In this document: positions 25,160 through 34,067 of the stretch, in pieces
Position numbering within the stretch: position 1 is the first letter of the stretch
Layout of the letters: each line of letters starts with the position of its first letter
Origin: Kovacikia minuta CCNUW1
GTDB lineage: Bacteria > Cyanobacteriota > Cyanobacteriia > Leptolyngbyales > Leptolyngbyaceae
Assembly: GCF_020091585.1 (NCBI RefSeq)
Contig: NZ_CP083583.1
Coordinates: 434,001-498,000, forward strand
Direction: 5' to 3'
Length of the DNA: 64,000 nt
Translations under genes and position numbers: made by a program
Notes under the pieces: model-generated
The model's database searches: none
What the model was told of the DNA's origin: nothing
What the model saw: only the letters and a program-made list of their open reading frames with translations

Positions 25160-26776
25160 ATGACAACTGCATTTCAAGAACTCAAACACCGTTTCAGATC
25201 CCTGGGCAAAGAACTCACGCCAGAAGTTCTGGCAATAGCCCAGAAATCCTTGACCGAGTGGGTAGCTGACAATTATCCTGCACTGACTGCTAAGAAACCA
25301 AGTGGTGAATTTAACGGCACCATGATGCAATGGTTTCACTGGTATTTCCCACCCGATGGCTCCCTTTGGAGTAAGTTGAAAGCCAACGCTCAAGACCTCG
25401 CCAATGCTGGAATCACAGCTCTGTGGTTGCCCCCTGCCTACAAAGCAAGTGGGGGCGGATTCGATGTGGGCTATGGCGTGTATGACCTGTTTGACCTGGG
25501 TGAGTTTGAGCAAAAAGGTACGATTCCTACCAAGTACGGCACCAAGGATGAGTATGTAGCTGCGGTAAACGCCCTTCACCAGGCTGGGATGCAGGTTTAT
25601 GCAGACGTTGTGTTCAACCATCGGCTGGGCGGAGATGGGGAAGAGGAATTTGAGGCGATTCCGTTTGATCCCAGCGATCGCAACCGCCCCTTAGGCGGGG
25701 TTGAGCGGATTAAATCCTGGACAAAATTCGACTTTCCCGGTCGCGGCGACACATACTCCAGCATGAAATGGCATTGGTGGCACTTTGACTCGGTAGATTA
25801 CAACAGCTACAACCCCAACTACCGGGCCGTGTACCGCATGAAGGACAAAAACTTTGAAACCAAGGTAGACCTCCGGCAGGGTAACTACGATTACCTGATG
25901 GGTTGCGATCTGGATATCAACCATCCCGAAGTCCGTGGTGAGCTGAAATATTGGGGCGAATGGATCATGAAAGAGGTGGGGGTTGATGGCTTTCGTTGTG
26001 ATGCCATTAAACACATCAACGGAGACTTTTTTAACGATTGGCTCGACCACCTGGAACACCATGCCCAACGAGACCTGTTTACCGTTGGCGAATACTGGAC
26101 GGAAGATTTTGGTGCCTTAAGCTGGTACATCGGCAATGCCGGGGGACGGATGAATCTGTTTGATGTGCCACTTCACTACAACTTCCATCGTGCCAGCAAA
26201 GCGGGTGGCTTTTATGACATGCGAGGAATTCTCGACAATTCATTGATGAAAAATCTTCCCCTATTTGCCGTCACATTTGTAGATAACCACGACACCCAGC
26301 CCCTGCAAGCATTAGAGTCACTGGTAGAGAACTGGTTCAAGCCGCTTGCCTATGCCATCATTCTGCTGCGGGCGGAGGGCTACCCCTGTATCTTTTACCC
26401 GGATTACTACGGTGCCCATTACAAAGATAGGGGACGGGATAACAATGAATACGAAATCTGGATGGATTCCCATCGGTGGATGATCGATCGCTTCCTGTAT
26501 GCCCGTCAGAATTTTGCCTTTGGTCCCCAATACGACTACTTTGACCACCCCGATGTGATTGGTTGGACTCGTCTCGGTACGGAACAACATCCTGGCGGAA
26601 TGGCGGTGCTGATGAGCGACGGTCCTGGTGGTAGCAAGTGGATGGAAGTTGGCAAACCAAATACCACGTTTTATGACCTGACCGAACACATCAAAGAACC
26701 CATTCAAACCAACGAACACGGCTGGGCTGAATTTCGTTGCAATGGAGGGTCAGTTTCAGTTTGGGTGCAAAAGTAG
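25160..26776 (+). CDS. Cytoplasmic alpha-amylase (GH13, subfamily 5-like)
   Basis: The 538-residue enzyme hydrolyses alpha-1,4-glucans such as glycogen or maltodextrins. The TIM-barrel starts near residue 52 (NGTMMQWFHWYFPPDGSLW) and contains WLPPAYKA, the conserved region I VYADVVFNH (near 155), nucleophile Asp in GFRCDAIKH (near 280), acid Glu in VGEYW (near 310) and the third Asp in VDNHD (near 377). The pattern matches liquefying Bacillus-type amylases. There is no signal peptide; about 50 extra helical residues precede the catalytic domain. It stands alone between mobile elements, so it may serve storage-glycogen turnover or have been acquired. Confidence 0.92.
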   Translation: MTTAFQELKHRFRSLGKELTPEVLAIAQKSLTEWVADNYPALTAKKPSGEFNGTMMQWFHWYFPPDGSLWSKLKANAQDLANAGITALWLPPAYKASGGGFDVGYGVYDLFDLGEFEQKGTIPTKYGTKDEYVAAVNALHQAGMQVYADVVFNHRLGGDGEEEFEAIPFDPSDRNRPLGGVERIKSWTKFDFPGRGDTYSSMKWHWWHFDSVDYNSYNPNYRAVYRMKDKNFETKVDLRQGNYDYLMGCDLDINHPEVRGELKYWGEWIMKEVGVDGFRCDAIKHINGDFFNDWLDHLEHHAQRDLFTVGEYWTEDFGALSWYIGNAGGRMNLFDVPLHYNFHRASKAGGFYDMRGILDNSLMKNLPLFAVTFVDNHDTQPLQALESLVENWFKPLAYAIILLRAEGYPCIFYPDYYGAHYKDRGRDNNEYEIWMDSHRWMIDRFLYARQNFAFGPQYDYFDHPDVIGWTRLGTEQHPGGMAVLMSDGPGGSKWMEVGKPNTTFYDLTEHIKEPIQTNEHGWAEFRCNGGSVSVWVQK

Positions 26777-26918
26777 CTGCAACAACAAATCTGGCAATCA
26801 GCGATTAGCGACCAGCAAAAAGCTAGTCGCTGACGGCTTGATAGCTCAATGATTGAGTTTCGCTCACAGCTATTCAGGATTGCGATCGTTACACTTCACT
26901 AAGGATCGTGAATTAAAT

Positions 26919-27015
26919 AACATCGGCAACTCCAGTCGTAAGGGCTTAGCATTCGGCAGGTAATTTCGGTCATCGCAAAGGTTTTCGCCCGAAGGCTAAG
27001 CCCCTTGTGTGTAGG
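26919..27015. repeat. Palindromic interspersed repeat (AAGGGCTTAGC...GCTAAGCCCCTT)
   Basis: Inverted ends flank a centre with CGGCAGGTAATTTCGG and CAAAGGTTTTCGCCCG. Partial relatives are at 21836-21912 and, inverted, at 24712-24740, on either side of the IS4 element. Confidence 0.6.
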
Positions 27016-27039
27016 GCAGCTTTCAGCAACAGTAATGAA

Positions 27040-27249
27040 AGTTGGGTCAGGTCAAGTGCACTCTGGTATGCCCCTAAGGCTAGCCAAGCCTGGATGTAGA
27101 TTAGACGCTTTTGCTGACCCTAAGCCCGCTCCAGCCGCTCACCACACTGAACAGTATCATAGGGCTGCCCCTGCAGTGGACATGACCCTGGACTGACAAG
27201 GAAAGTGGGTTCTGAGGCTGTAAACCCTGGATGGATTGAAGGAGCCTTT
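27040..27249 (+). ncRNA. Candidate IS110 bridge RNA region
   Basis: IS110 elements are known to express a structured guide (bridge) RNA from the non-coding end next to the recombinase. This gene-free stretch directly upstream of the recombinase is in the right place. I have not folded it and cannot point to the target- and donor-binding loops. Confidence 0.35.
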
Positions 27250-28245
27250 ATGTCATCGTCGTCCCCTGTCGTTGATGCTGTATTGGGTTTAGACATTGGC
27301 AAAACACGGATTCATGGGGTGTTGCTCTGTGGCACCCAAGCGCTTCGACGCAAAGCGATCGCCAACACAGTTGCTGGGCACCAAGAATTGCTCGCTTGGT
27401 TGAGCCAGCAACGCTTTACCCAGTTACATGCCTGTCTCGAAGCCACCAGCACCTATGGGCATGCCATCGCCAAGCAGTTGCATCACGCCGGGTATGGCGT
27501 GACGATTGCCAATCCCCAAGCGGTCCATGCTTATGCCCAGAGTCGCTTGAGTCGCACCAAGACCGATGCGGCTGATGCTCGCTTAATTGCCGAATACTGC
27601 CGTGACCTGAAGCCTGAGCTTTGGCAACCACCGGCCCCTGAGGTGGAAGTGTTGCAAAATCTGATGCGACGGGTGCAGGCCCTCGAGCAGATGATTGGAC
27701 AGGAAACCAATCGCCTCGAAACGGCTCCCCCTGAGTTGGTAAGCGAGATTAACACTCACATCACCTTTATGGAAGACCAACTCAAAGCCTTGCGAGACAA
27801 GATTCGAACCCATATCGACCAATTCCCCGGTCTCAAACGGCAACACGAATTGCTCGATTCGATTCCTGGTATTGGTCCTCACACCGCGGCCCTGATTCTC
27901 GCAGAAATCGGCAGTTGGCAGCACTTTGCTTCGGTTCGGCAGTTGGCGGCTTACGCCGGACTCACGCCCCAGGAAAAAACCTCTGGCACATCGATTCACG
28001 GCAAGCCCAGGCTGTGCAAACTTGGTAATGCCCGCTTACGCAAAGCCCTGTTTCTCCCAGCCCTGTGCCTTTTACGCTGGAGCAAGCCGATTCAAGCTTG
28101 GCGCGCACAACTCCTCCAGCGCCACAAAACTAAGCGTCAAGTCGTCGGGGCCGTGATGCATAAGCTGATTCGCTGGATTTACGGGGTTCTGCACGCCAAT
28201 AAACCTTTTGACGCCCAGGTCTGCTTCCCGACCTCATCGACTTGA
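27250..28245 (+). CDS. IS110-family recombinase (transposase)
   Basis: The ATG at 27250 follows GAAGGAGCCTTT and gives 331 residues; the frame extends to 27205 without a good start. The N-terminal RuvC-like DEDD domain shows LGLDIGKTRIHGVLL, ACLEATSTYG and the SRTKTDAADARLIAEYC segment. A central coiled coil follows, and the C-terminal Tnp domain has IPGIGPHTAALILAEIG, AYAGLTPQEKTSG and GNARLRKALFLPALC with the catalytic Ser region. It looks full length and may be active. Confidence 0.93.
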   Translation: MSSSSPVVDAVLGLDIGKTRIHGVLLCGTQALRRKAIANTVAGHQELLAWLSQQRFTQLHACLEATSTYGHAIAKQLHHAGYGVTIANPQAVHAYAQSRLSRTKTDAADARLIAEYCRDLKPELWQPPAPEVEVLQNLMRRVQALEQMIGQETNRLETAPPELVSEINTHITFMEDQLKALRDKIRTHIDQFPGLKRQHELLDSIPGIGPHTAALILAEIGSWQHFASVRQLAAYAGLTPQEKTSGTSIHGKPRLCKLGNARLRKALFLPALCLLRWSKPIQAWRAQLLQRHKTKRQVVGAVMHKLIRWIYGVLHANKPFDAQVCFPTSST

Positions 28246-28420
28246 CACCTGCAACTTTGCACAGTATCTACAGATGATCGATTTTATTTGTTGTCCTTCC
28301 TAAATTGAGAAACCGCTTCATAAATTTCTATCTAAAGTAAGATGTAAACAGCCAACTTATGGGTGATGATTATTGGCTGGTTATATTGAATTTTTCAGAT
28401 TCTTTACATATTTTGTTGCT

Positions 28421-28813
28421 GTGTGTGCTTCTCCATCCCGTCGGATTCTAGTTGTAGATGATGTAGCCGATAACTTGTTCTTACTCCAGACTATTTTGGA
28501 GGCAGAAGGATACGAAGTTGACACAGCAGATGACGGTCGTTCAGCCCTGGCAAAAGTTGAATCTTCCCTGCCCGATTTAATCCTCATGGATGTGATGATG
28601 CCTGATATGAGTGGGTATGAAGTTACCTACAAAATCCGTCAAAATCAGGCTATCCCTTTCATGCCAATTCTTTTAGTCACTGCCTATGAGGATGCGGATG
28701 CAATTCAAGGTTTAGCTTTGGGTGCTAATGATTTTATTCGGAAACCGATCGAATTTGACCGCTTACTGACGAAAATCGAAGCCTTTTTACAATTTAATCA
28801 AACCTATTCCTAA
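28421..28813 (+). CDS. Single-domain response regulator (CheY-like)
   Basis: The receiver begins RRILVVDDVADNLFLL; the phospho-acceptor Asp is in LILMDVMMPDMSGYEV, and FIRKPIEFD carries the conserved Lys. There is no output domain. The start is uncertain: GTG at 28421 is given here, and the frame is open to a TTG at 28373 that adds a hydrophobic stretch. It is closely similar to the receiver at 46539 (shared ADNxFLLQTxLEAEGYxV and FIRKPxxFD). It lies about 800 bp ahead of the hybrid kinase at 29625, a possible partner. Confidence 0.85.
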   Translation: MCASPSRRILVVDDVADNLFLLQTILEAEGYEVDTADDGRSALAKVESSLPDLILMDVMMPDMSGYEVTYKIRQNQAIPFMPILLVTAYEDADAIQGLALGANDFIRKPIEFDRLLTKIEAFLQFNQTYS

Positions 28814-28830
28814 AAATAGGACAGGGAATA

Positions 28831-28924
28831 GATAGCAGTCCTGAATCAGTTGTGAGATGGAGCGGCTTTGTGAGCAAGGATTCCATCGGAATCCTTGCTC
28901 ACACTCCAAATAGGATCGCTATAC
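28831..28924. repeat. MITE-like repeat family 1
   Basis: It starts GATAGCAGTCCTGAATCAGT and ends CAAATAGGATCGCTATA, with the palindrome TGAGCAAGGATTCCATCGG/ATCCTTGCTCA inside. It is almost identical to the copy at 18204. Confidence 0.88.
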
Positions 28925-28976
28925 CAACCTAAATTCTCACAATAAGGGCGTTGGGTTGATGGCGCTTGAGACCAGG

Positions 28977-29186
28977 CTACCTGCACACCAGATCTGCCTC
29001 ACCCAGAACGATCGTCGTTTCGTAGCCTACTCTACCAAAATCCGGTTCGAGACCCATCGCCATTTCCACCTGGTAGGTCCAACTTCCTGCTTCAAACTTA
29101 TAGGCTTGAATAATTCCTTCGCCGCCTGTAAAGCTAACACGTTGCCCTCTTTGAAATTCAGGAGCGCTAATCGTTGATGCGGTCAT
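28977..29186 (-). CDS. Small conserved-looking protein of unknown function
   Basis: The ATG at 29186 (GAGGAGTGAAGAT upstream) gives 69 residues: MTASTISAPEF, then RGQRVSFTGGEGIIQAYKFE and WTYQVEMAMGLEPDFGRVGYE, ending LGEADLVCR. The short beta pattern with a G-x-G-x-I turn suggests a small SH3/KOW-like barrel. I do not recognise a named family. It is divergent from the downstream kinase gene, and no partner is evident. Confidence 0.6.
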   Translation of the reverse strand: MTASTISAPEFQRGQRVSFTGGEGIIQAYKFEAGSWTYQVEMAMGLEPDFGRVGYETTIVLGEADLVCR

Positions 29187-29624
29187 ATCTTCACTCCTCA
29201 ACTATCAAAAGCTATTGTTCATGTTGTACCGAGAAACATCAGGTGGATGACTCTACCAGAGGTTCAAAGCTAGAGCAGCGATCGTCTACCCATTGTCATA
29301 GTCGGATCGCAATTCTGTTTGAATTGTGTGACACGGTTCTATCCGGAGTCCTTTTCCACAAAGCCTCTCCATCTCATAGCTAATTGAGGACTGCTGTAGA
29401 AACTTGGTGAAGTTAGGGAACAGCGCGAAATTAACACGTTTGCTTGAGTAGCCTGATGCTTAGCCATTCCCTCTTCTCCTCTGTTTTTTACCTCCTGGTT
29501 TCCCTGCCCTCTGCTGACCGCACTACGCTTGATTTGTTCAGTAGAAGCGATACGAATGCAAATGAAGTTTGGTGTAAAAATAGGGACAGAACAGCAAAAG
29601 ATTTAGCTCCTGAAGCTCAAACGA
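29187..29624. other. Intergenic region with a degenerate family-1 repeat
   Basis: Contains the repeat at 29303-29398. The remaining sequence up to the kinase start shows no convincing gene; a 64-codon frame at 29444 lacks a ribosome site and family features. Confidence 0.5.
29303..29398. repeat. MITE-like repeat family 1, degenerate inverted copy
   Basis: CGGATCGCAATTCTGTTTGA at the left and CACAAAGCCTCTCCATCTCA ... GAGGACTGCTGTAG at the right match the reverse complement of the family, with several mismatches. Confidence 0.65.
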
Positions 29625-32531
29625 ATGATCAGCATTAATCGAAATAGCTTTGGCTATTGGGCAACAACACTCACCGTTGCGCTCTCAGTGCCGTTAGCCT
29701 TTCTGGGGTGGCAGACCTCGTTATTTACCGCCAATGGTTTCATTCCCCACGGGCACTGTTATTTGTGGAAACCAGGGTTGGTGTGGATGCATGTTGCGTC
29801 AGACTCGCTGATTGCGATCGCCTATATTGCAATTTCGGCGACCCTGGCTTATCTGGTCTACAAAACACGCCAGGAAATTCCGTTTCACTGGATGTTTTTA
29901 GCGTTTGGTTCCTTTATTGTTGCCTGCGGAAGTACTCACATCATGGCAGTGTGGACCTTATGGCATCCAACCTATTGGCTTTCAGGAGCTTTGAAAGTTC
30001 TCACCGCGATCGCCTCTGTCACCACCGCAATCATTCTTCCCTGCCTCGTTCCCCAAGCTTTAGCCCTGGTAGAATCGGCTAAACTTTCTGAGGAACGGCG
30101 CTCTCACCTGGAAGCGGCTAACCACCAGCTAGAGGCAATGAATGTTCAACTCCAACAGGTTGATCAGCTCAAAACCCAGTTTTTTGCCAATGTTAGCCAT
30201 GAGCTACGAACCCCCCTGGCGTTGATTCTGGGACCGATCGAAAAGTTGCTGCATACCGAAACCTTGAGCCAGGAGCAACGGCGCACCCTGGAAACCGTAG
30301 ACCGCAATGCCTGCCTGTTGCTCAAGCAGGTGAATGATCTGCTGGATGTTTCCAAACTGGAAGCAGGTAAGATGGCTTTGAACTATACCCAGGTGGATTT
30401 GGCTCAACTGGTGCGCCTTACCGCTGCCAACTTTGATGGGCTGGCCCAGGAAAAACAAATTACCCTGGTGATCGATGCACTGGCATCGTTGCCTGCCCAG
30501 TTAGATGCAACAAAAGCCCAGCGAATCCTGTTGAACCTGCTCTCCAACGCCTTTAAATTTACCCCCAGCGGCGGACGGATTGAAGTGAAATTGTCGTTGG
30601 TCGATCGTCCTTCGCCCTTCGTCCGGTATCAATCGTCTTTAGAGGACGGTCAACCTCCATCCCCAAGTCTCCCTGGCCAATGGATTCAAATTACCATCAG
30701 CGACACCGGAAAAGGGATTGCCCCAGAATTTTTGCCGTATATTTTTGAGCGGTTCAGCCAGGGGGAAGGGGGAACAACCCGGCGGTTTGGGGGAACCGGA
30801 TTAGGGTTAGCGATCGCGAAAGAATTTGTTGAGCTACAGGGTGGCACGATTAAGGTTAGCAACCTGCCTGAAGCGGGCGCACAGTTCACGGTTGAGTTAC
30901 CTTTAATGCCACCAGCGGGAACCCGTGTTGCCCCATCGACGATTGACTTAGAACAGACGGAAGACATCGCCCATTCGCTGCTCGAAGAACTTCGGAAAGT
31001 CGAACCATTGGATGTTCCAATGCTAGAACAAGCTACTGAAAAGCCTTTAGTGCTGGTGGTAGAAGACAATCTGGAGATGAATCAGTTCATTACGACGACC
31101 CTGGCTTCTGAGTACCGGACTGCGACTGCCACCAATGGACAGGAGGGATTGGCGCAGGCGATCGCCCTCCAACCGGATTTGATTCTAAGTGATGTGATGA
31201 TGCCGTACCTGAGTGGGGATCAATTCGTCGAACAGGTTCGCACCCATTCAGAGTTGGAAACCATCCCGGTGGTGATGTTAACTGCCAAGGTAGATGATGA
31301 ACTGAGGGTGCAGTTGTTGCGCCAGGGTGCCCAGGACTACTTGATGAAACCCTTTTCAGTTGAGGAGCTACGGGCACGGGTTGGTAATTTAATTACCGTT
31401 AAGCGGGTGCGCGATTTGCTCCAGCAGGAACTTGCCAGCCAGAGCCATGATCTGGAAGTTTTGGTGCAGGAAGTCAGCCTGCGCCGCCAGGAATTACAAA
31501 TTGCCCTGAATACACTTCAGCGTCAGGCGGAGGAACTGGCGCAGGCGAATCGGTTAAAGGATGAGTTTTTGGCGATCGTTTCCCATGAATTGCGTACCCC
31601 CCTCAACGCCATCCTGGGTTGGGCAGAGTCCCTGCGGACGCGCAAATTTAATGAAGCGATTACTGCCCGTGCCTTAGAAACGATCGAACGAAATGCCCGC
31701 TTACAAACCCAGTTAATTGAGAACTTACTTGATATTTCCCAATTGTTACGCGGCAAATTGCGGTTGAGCCAATCCCCGGTTGACCTGCGAGGGGTGGTTA
31801 AAGCCGCAGTGGAAACGGTGCAGATGACAGCGACAGCAAAAGCGATCGATTTAAGCGTTGAAATTGCGGACGTTAGTCCAGAAAGTTCAGCAACCAACCT
31901 TTCTAATTTCAATGTTTTGGGCGATCGCGATCGGTTGCGCCAAATCGTGGAAAACCTGCTCCTAAACGCGATCAAGTTCACGCCTGAAGGAGGGCAGGTG
32001 CAGCTGAAATTAGCGCAAGTCGAGAGTAGGGAGGGAAGCAGCCTCTCCCCAGGCTCCCCTCCCCCCGTGCCATTTCAGGCTCAAATTGTTGTTAGCGACA
32101 CTGGCGAAGGTATCCAGTCAGAGGTTTTACCCTATGTCTTTGACTGTTTCCGGCAGGCAGACAGTTCCACCACCCGTAAACACGGAGGGCTGGGGCTAGG
32201 GTTGGCAATTGTGCAGAAATTGGTTGAATTACATCAAGGAAACATTTGGGTAGAGAGCCAGGGCGAGGGGCAGGGCACCACTTTCACCGTGTGTCGTACC
32301 ATTACTGGTCAACTCAGCCCCTCCCCTATATCTATACTAAGCGGCGGCCAAAGTTTTACTACGCCTTACCGTAGAGGGGGGAAGCAAGTGCAGAATGGGC
32401 GCGATCGCGAACCTTTACATCCATTGGGGTTCGCCAACTCAGCCCGAACTAATGAGATGGTTCTAAACCCCAGAAGGAGATTCCGTTTGTTCCATTTCTT
32501 TCTTCAAGATTGCAGGTCTGATACAACCTGA
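29625..32531 (+). CDS. Ethylene-receptor-like hybrid histidine kinase
   Basis: The 968-residue protein opens with three membrane helices that match the plant/cyanobacterial ethylene-binding domain: Asp60 and Tyr67 in SDSLIAIAYIAI, and Cys101 and His105 in IVACGSTHIMAVWTL, with the spacing of ETR1 Asp25/Tyr32 and Cys65/His69. A first kinase core follows (ANVSHELRTPL, His near 192; ATPase to about 430), then a receiver (SDVMMPYLSG, KPFSVEELRARV, residues 470-590) and a second kinase core (SHELRTPLNAILGW, His near 650; GGLGLGLAIVQKL). Cu-dependent ethylene or another small-molecule sensing is inferred. The last 70 residues after TTFTV are Arg/Pro-rich and atypical, so the C terminus may be altered. 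Confidence 0.85.
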   Translation: MISINRNSFGYWATTLTVALSVPLAFLGWQTSLFTANGFIPHGHCYLWKPGLVWMHVASDSLIAIAYIAISATLAYLVYKTRQEIPFHWMFLAFGSFIVACGSTHIMAVWTLWHPTYWLSGALKVLTAIASVTTAIILPCLVPQALALVESAKLSEERRSHLEAANHQLEAMNVQLQQVDQLKTQFFANVSHELRTPLALILGPIEKLLHTETLSQEQRRTLETVDRNACLLLKQVNDLLDVSKLEAGKMALNYTQVDLAQLVRLTAANFDGLAQEKQITLVIDALASLPAQLDATKAQRILLNLLSNAFKFTPSGGRIEVKLSLVDRPSPFVRYQSSLEDGQPPSPSLPGQWIQITISDTGKGIAPEFLPYIFERFSQGEGGTTRRFGGTGLGLAIAKEFVELQGGTIKVSNLPEAGAQFTVELPLMPPAGTRVAPSTIDLEQTEDIAHSLLEELRKVEPLDVPMLEQATEKPLVLVVEDNLEMNQFITTTLASEYRTATATNGQEGLAQAIALQPDLILSDVMMPYLSGDQFVEQVRTHSELETIPVVMLTAKVDDELRVQLLRQGAQDYLMKPFSVEELRARVGNLITVKRVRDLLQQELASQSHDLEVLVQEVSLRRQELQIALNTLQRQAEELAQANRLKDEFLAIVSHELRTPLNAILGWAESLRTRKFNEAITARALETIERNARLQTQLIENLLDISQLLRGKLRLSQSPVDLRGVVKAAVETVQMTATAKAIDLSVEIADVSPESSATNLSNFNVLGDRDRLRQIVENLLLNAIKFTPEGGQVQLKLAQVESREGSSLSPGSPPPVPFQAQIVVSDTGEGIQSEVLPYVFDCFRQADSSTTRKHGGLGLGLAIVQKLVELHQGNIWVESQGEGQGTTFTVCRTITGQLSPSPISILSGGQSFTTPYRRGGKQVQNGRDREPLHPLGFANSARTNEMVLNPRRRFRLFHFFLQDCRSDTT

Positions 32532-32870
32532 GAAGCCAACGATCAGTACCATCAACGCATTAAGACAGACATTCTTACCAAAGATGGGCATCACTCTAAA
32601 TGGGATATGTGTAAATGCTAATAGACCCATCAACGCAATCAGAATATAAGCGGGCAAATTTCTGATTAAACACGATCGCGCCACCTAAACTTGTAGCAAT
32701 GGCAATTCCCAAAATACCAACGGAAATATGAACCACAGTATGTAAAAGATTGGTAGGAAATAAACCAAGATCATAGTCATAGTCAACGGAAGTAAAGACA
32801 ACCCACCTTTGCCCACAAATCGTACTAGAATTCGTTCTAAAGGCAGATTTCTCCCTCTTCCGAATGGTAG
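32475..32870 (-). pseudogene. Decayed DUF4383 membrane protein
   Basis: On the minus strand two different frames carry consecutive pieces of a DUF4383-like protein: DLGLFPTNLLHTVVHISVGI (about 32700-32790) and then, in another frame, NLPAYILIALMGLLAFTHIP with IPIFGKNV-like PIFGKNVCLNALMVLIVGF (about 32495-32670). At least one frameshift separates them and the N terminus is lost. It overlaps the 3' end of the kinase gene. Confidence 0.65.
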
Positions 32871-32934
32871 ATAATCGACTGGGGTATTTATGGCAGTCCA
32901 CCCGACATCGATCGCAATCTTGCGGGGCAGAACG

Positions 32935-33933
32935 ATGACCGATCGGAAGAAAAGCGTGAGCGTTGGGAAAAAATTTCCTGGAAGTACCCAACTGCTTTCC
33001 TCCGGTGTCGCGTTAGTTTCCGTTGCGGTGGCATTGGGGATAGGATTACTGCTTAAACCTGTCATCCAACCCACCCCGACCACATTGTTTTTTGTCGCTG
33101 TGATGATAAGTGCCTGGTACGGTGGACTGGGGCCGGGTATGGTAGCAACGGTTTTGTCTACCCTGGCGATCGACTACTGCTTCATTGAACCCGTCCATTC
33201 CCTGCACAACAATGAACCAGGAACCTTACTCCGGCTGGGGGTATTTGTGCTGGCTGCACTGCTGGTTAGCGGGTTGAATGAGTCTCGCCGGATTGCCCTC
33301 CGAAGAGAGCAAACCCTGCGGCAGACTGGCGAGGCAGCCCAAGCTGAAGCCCAGGCTGAAATTCGCGATCGCAAGCAAGCCGAACTGGAACGCGAGGAAC
33401 TGTTCCAACAGCTTGCAGCGGAACGGGCTCAGTTTGAAGCAGTCTTACGCCAGCTGCCAGAAGGAGTGATGATTGCAGATGCAGCTTCGGTAATCTGATT
33501 CTGGCAAACGAGCAGGCCAAGCAAATTCTGCATTACTCCTATGAGCTAAATTTTGAGCTTGCCCAGTACGAACCGAAGGAACATTCCAGTCCTACGATGC
33601 AAATGATCGCCTTTTTACTGAGGCAGGCGGGTGCACAGGTAACAGCCGTTGCTTCAGCTAACGAAGCACTATCATCCCTGCCCCAATTCCAACCAGATTT
33701 GCTGCTGAGCGATATTGGGATGCCAGAAGTGGATGGGTTATATGTTGATTCAGCAGGTGAGAACGCTACCGCCCGACCAGGGGGAAAGCATCCCCACGAT
33801 CGCCCTTACCGCCTATGCGGCTGAGAGCGATCAACAACGGGCATTGCAAGCGGGGTTTCAGCGCCACATTACCAAACCCGTTGACGCGCAAGAACTGGTT
33901 AACCCGATCGTAGAACTGATGCAGGAAACCTAA
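32935..33933 (+). pseudogene. Decayed DUF4118-PAS-receiver hybrid kinase
   Basis: The first frame (ATG at 32935) encodes a KdpD-like DUF4118 four-helix sensor (LFFVAVMISAWYGGLGPGMV and IDYCFIEPVHSL), a coiled coil and the start of a PAS domain (LRQLPEGVMIADAAS), stopping at 33498. In another frame the PAS continues (NLILANEQAKQILHYSYEL). A receiver follows without any kinase core, itself split: LLRQAGAQVTAVASANEALS and LLLSDIGMPEVDG in one frame, then QQVRTLPPDQGESIPTIALT and HITKPVDAQELV in the next, to 33933. The kinase core has been deleted and at least two frameshifts are present. Confidence 0.85.
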
Positions 33934-33979
33934 TCTCCTGCGCCTATCAGCGGTCAGCAGCGAACGAAAATAAGTTCGA

Positions 33980-34048
33980 TAGTAGGGGCGGGTTTTGCCA
34001 TTCAACCATCGCAGGGTTCCGATCGGTCTGCTAAACCCGCCCGTACAA
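33980..34048. repeat. Palindromic repeat (GTAGGGGCGGGTTT...AAACCCGCCCGTAC)
   Basis: Inverted arms GTAGGGGCGGGTTTTG and CTAAACCCGCCCGTAC flank about 35 bp. A related copy is at 63061-63126. It separates the decayed kinase from the IS200 element. Confidence 0.8.
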
Positions 34049-34067
34049 TTTGCGGATTGAATGAACT

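Larger units (their letters stand above)
26777..27249. other. Intergenic region: interspersed repeat and IS110 left end
   Basis: GCGATTAGCGACCAGC and GCTAGTCGCTGACGGC at 26799-26838 can pair as a weak terminator for the amylase gene. 26919-27015 is a palindromic repeat (CGTAAGGGCTTAGC / GGCTAAGCCCCTTG ends). From about 27016 the sequence is probably the non-coding left end of the IS110 element. Confidence 0.55.
27016..28275 (+). mobile_element. IS110-family insertion sequence (ends approximate)
   Basis: The transposase gene is preceded by about 230 bp of non-coding sequence and followed by a short end. As usual for IS110 there are no clear inverted ends. ACAGTATC occurs at about 27150 and at 28261, which may reflect core or end sequences; the borders are not certain. 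Confidence 0.6.

Noticed and set aside
29444-29638. Small forward frame of 64 codons before the hybrid kinase
   Set aside because: No ribosome site, atypical composition and overlap with the kinase start; probably non-coding.
32463-33083. Three overlapping minus-strand frames as separate genes
   Set aside because: They are pieces of one DUF4383 remnant in different frames plus antisense of the DUF4118 gene.
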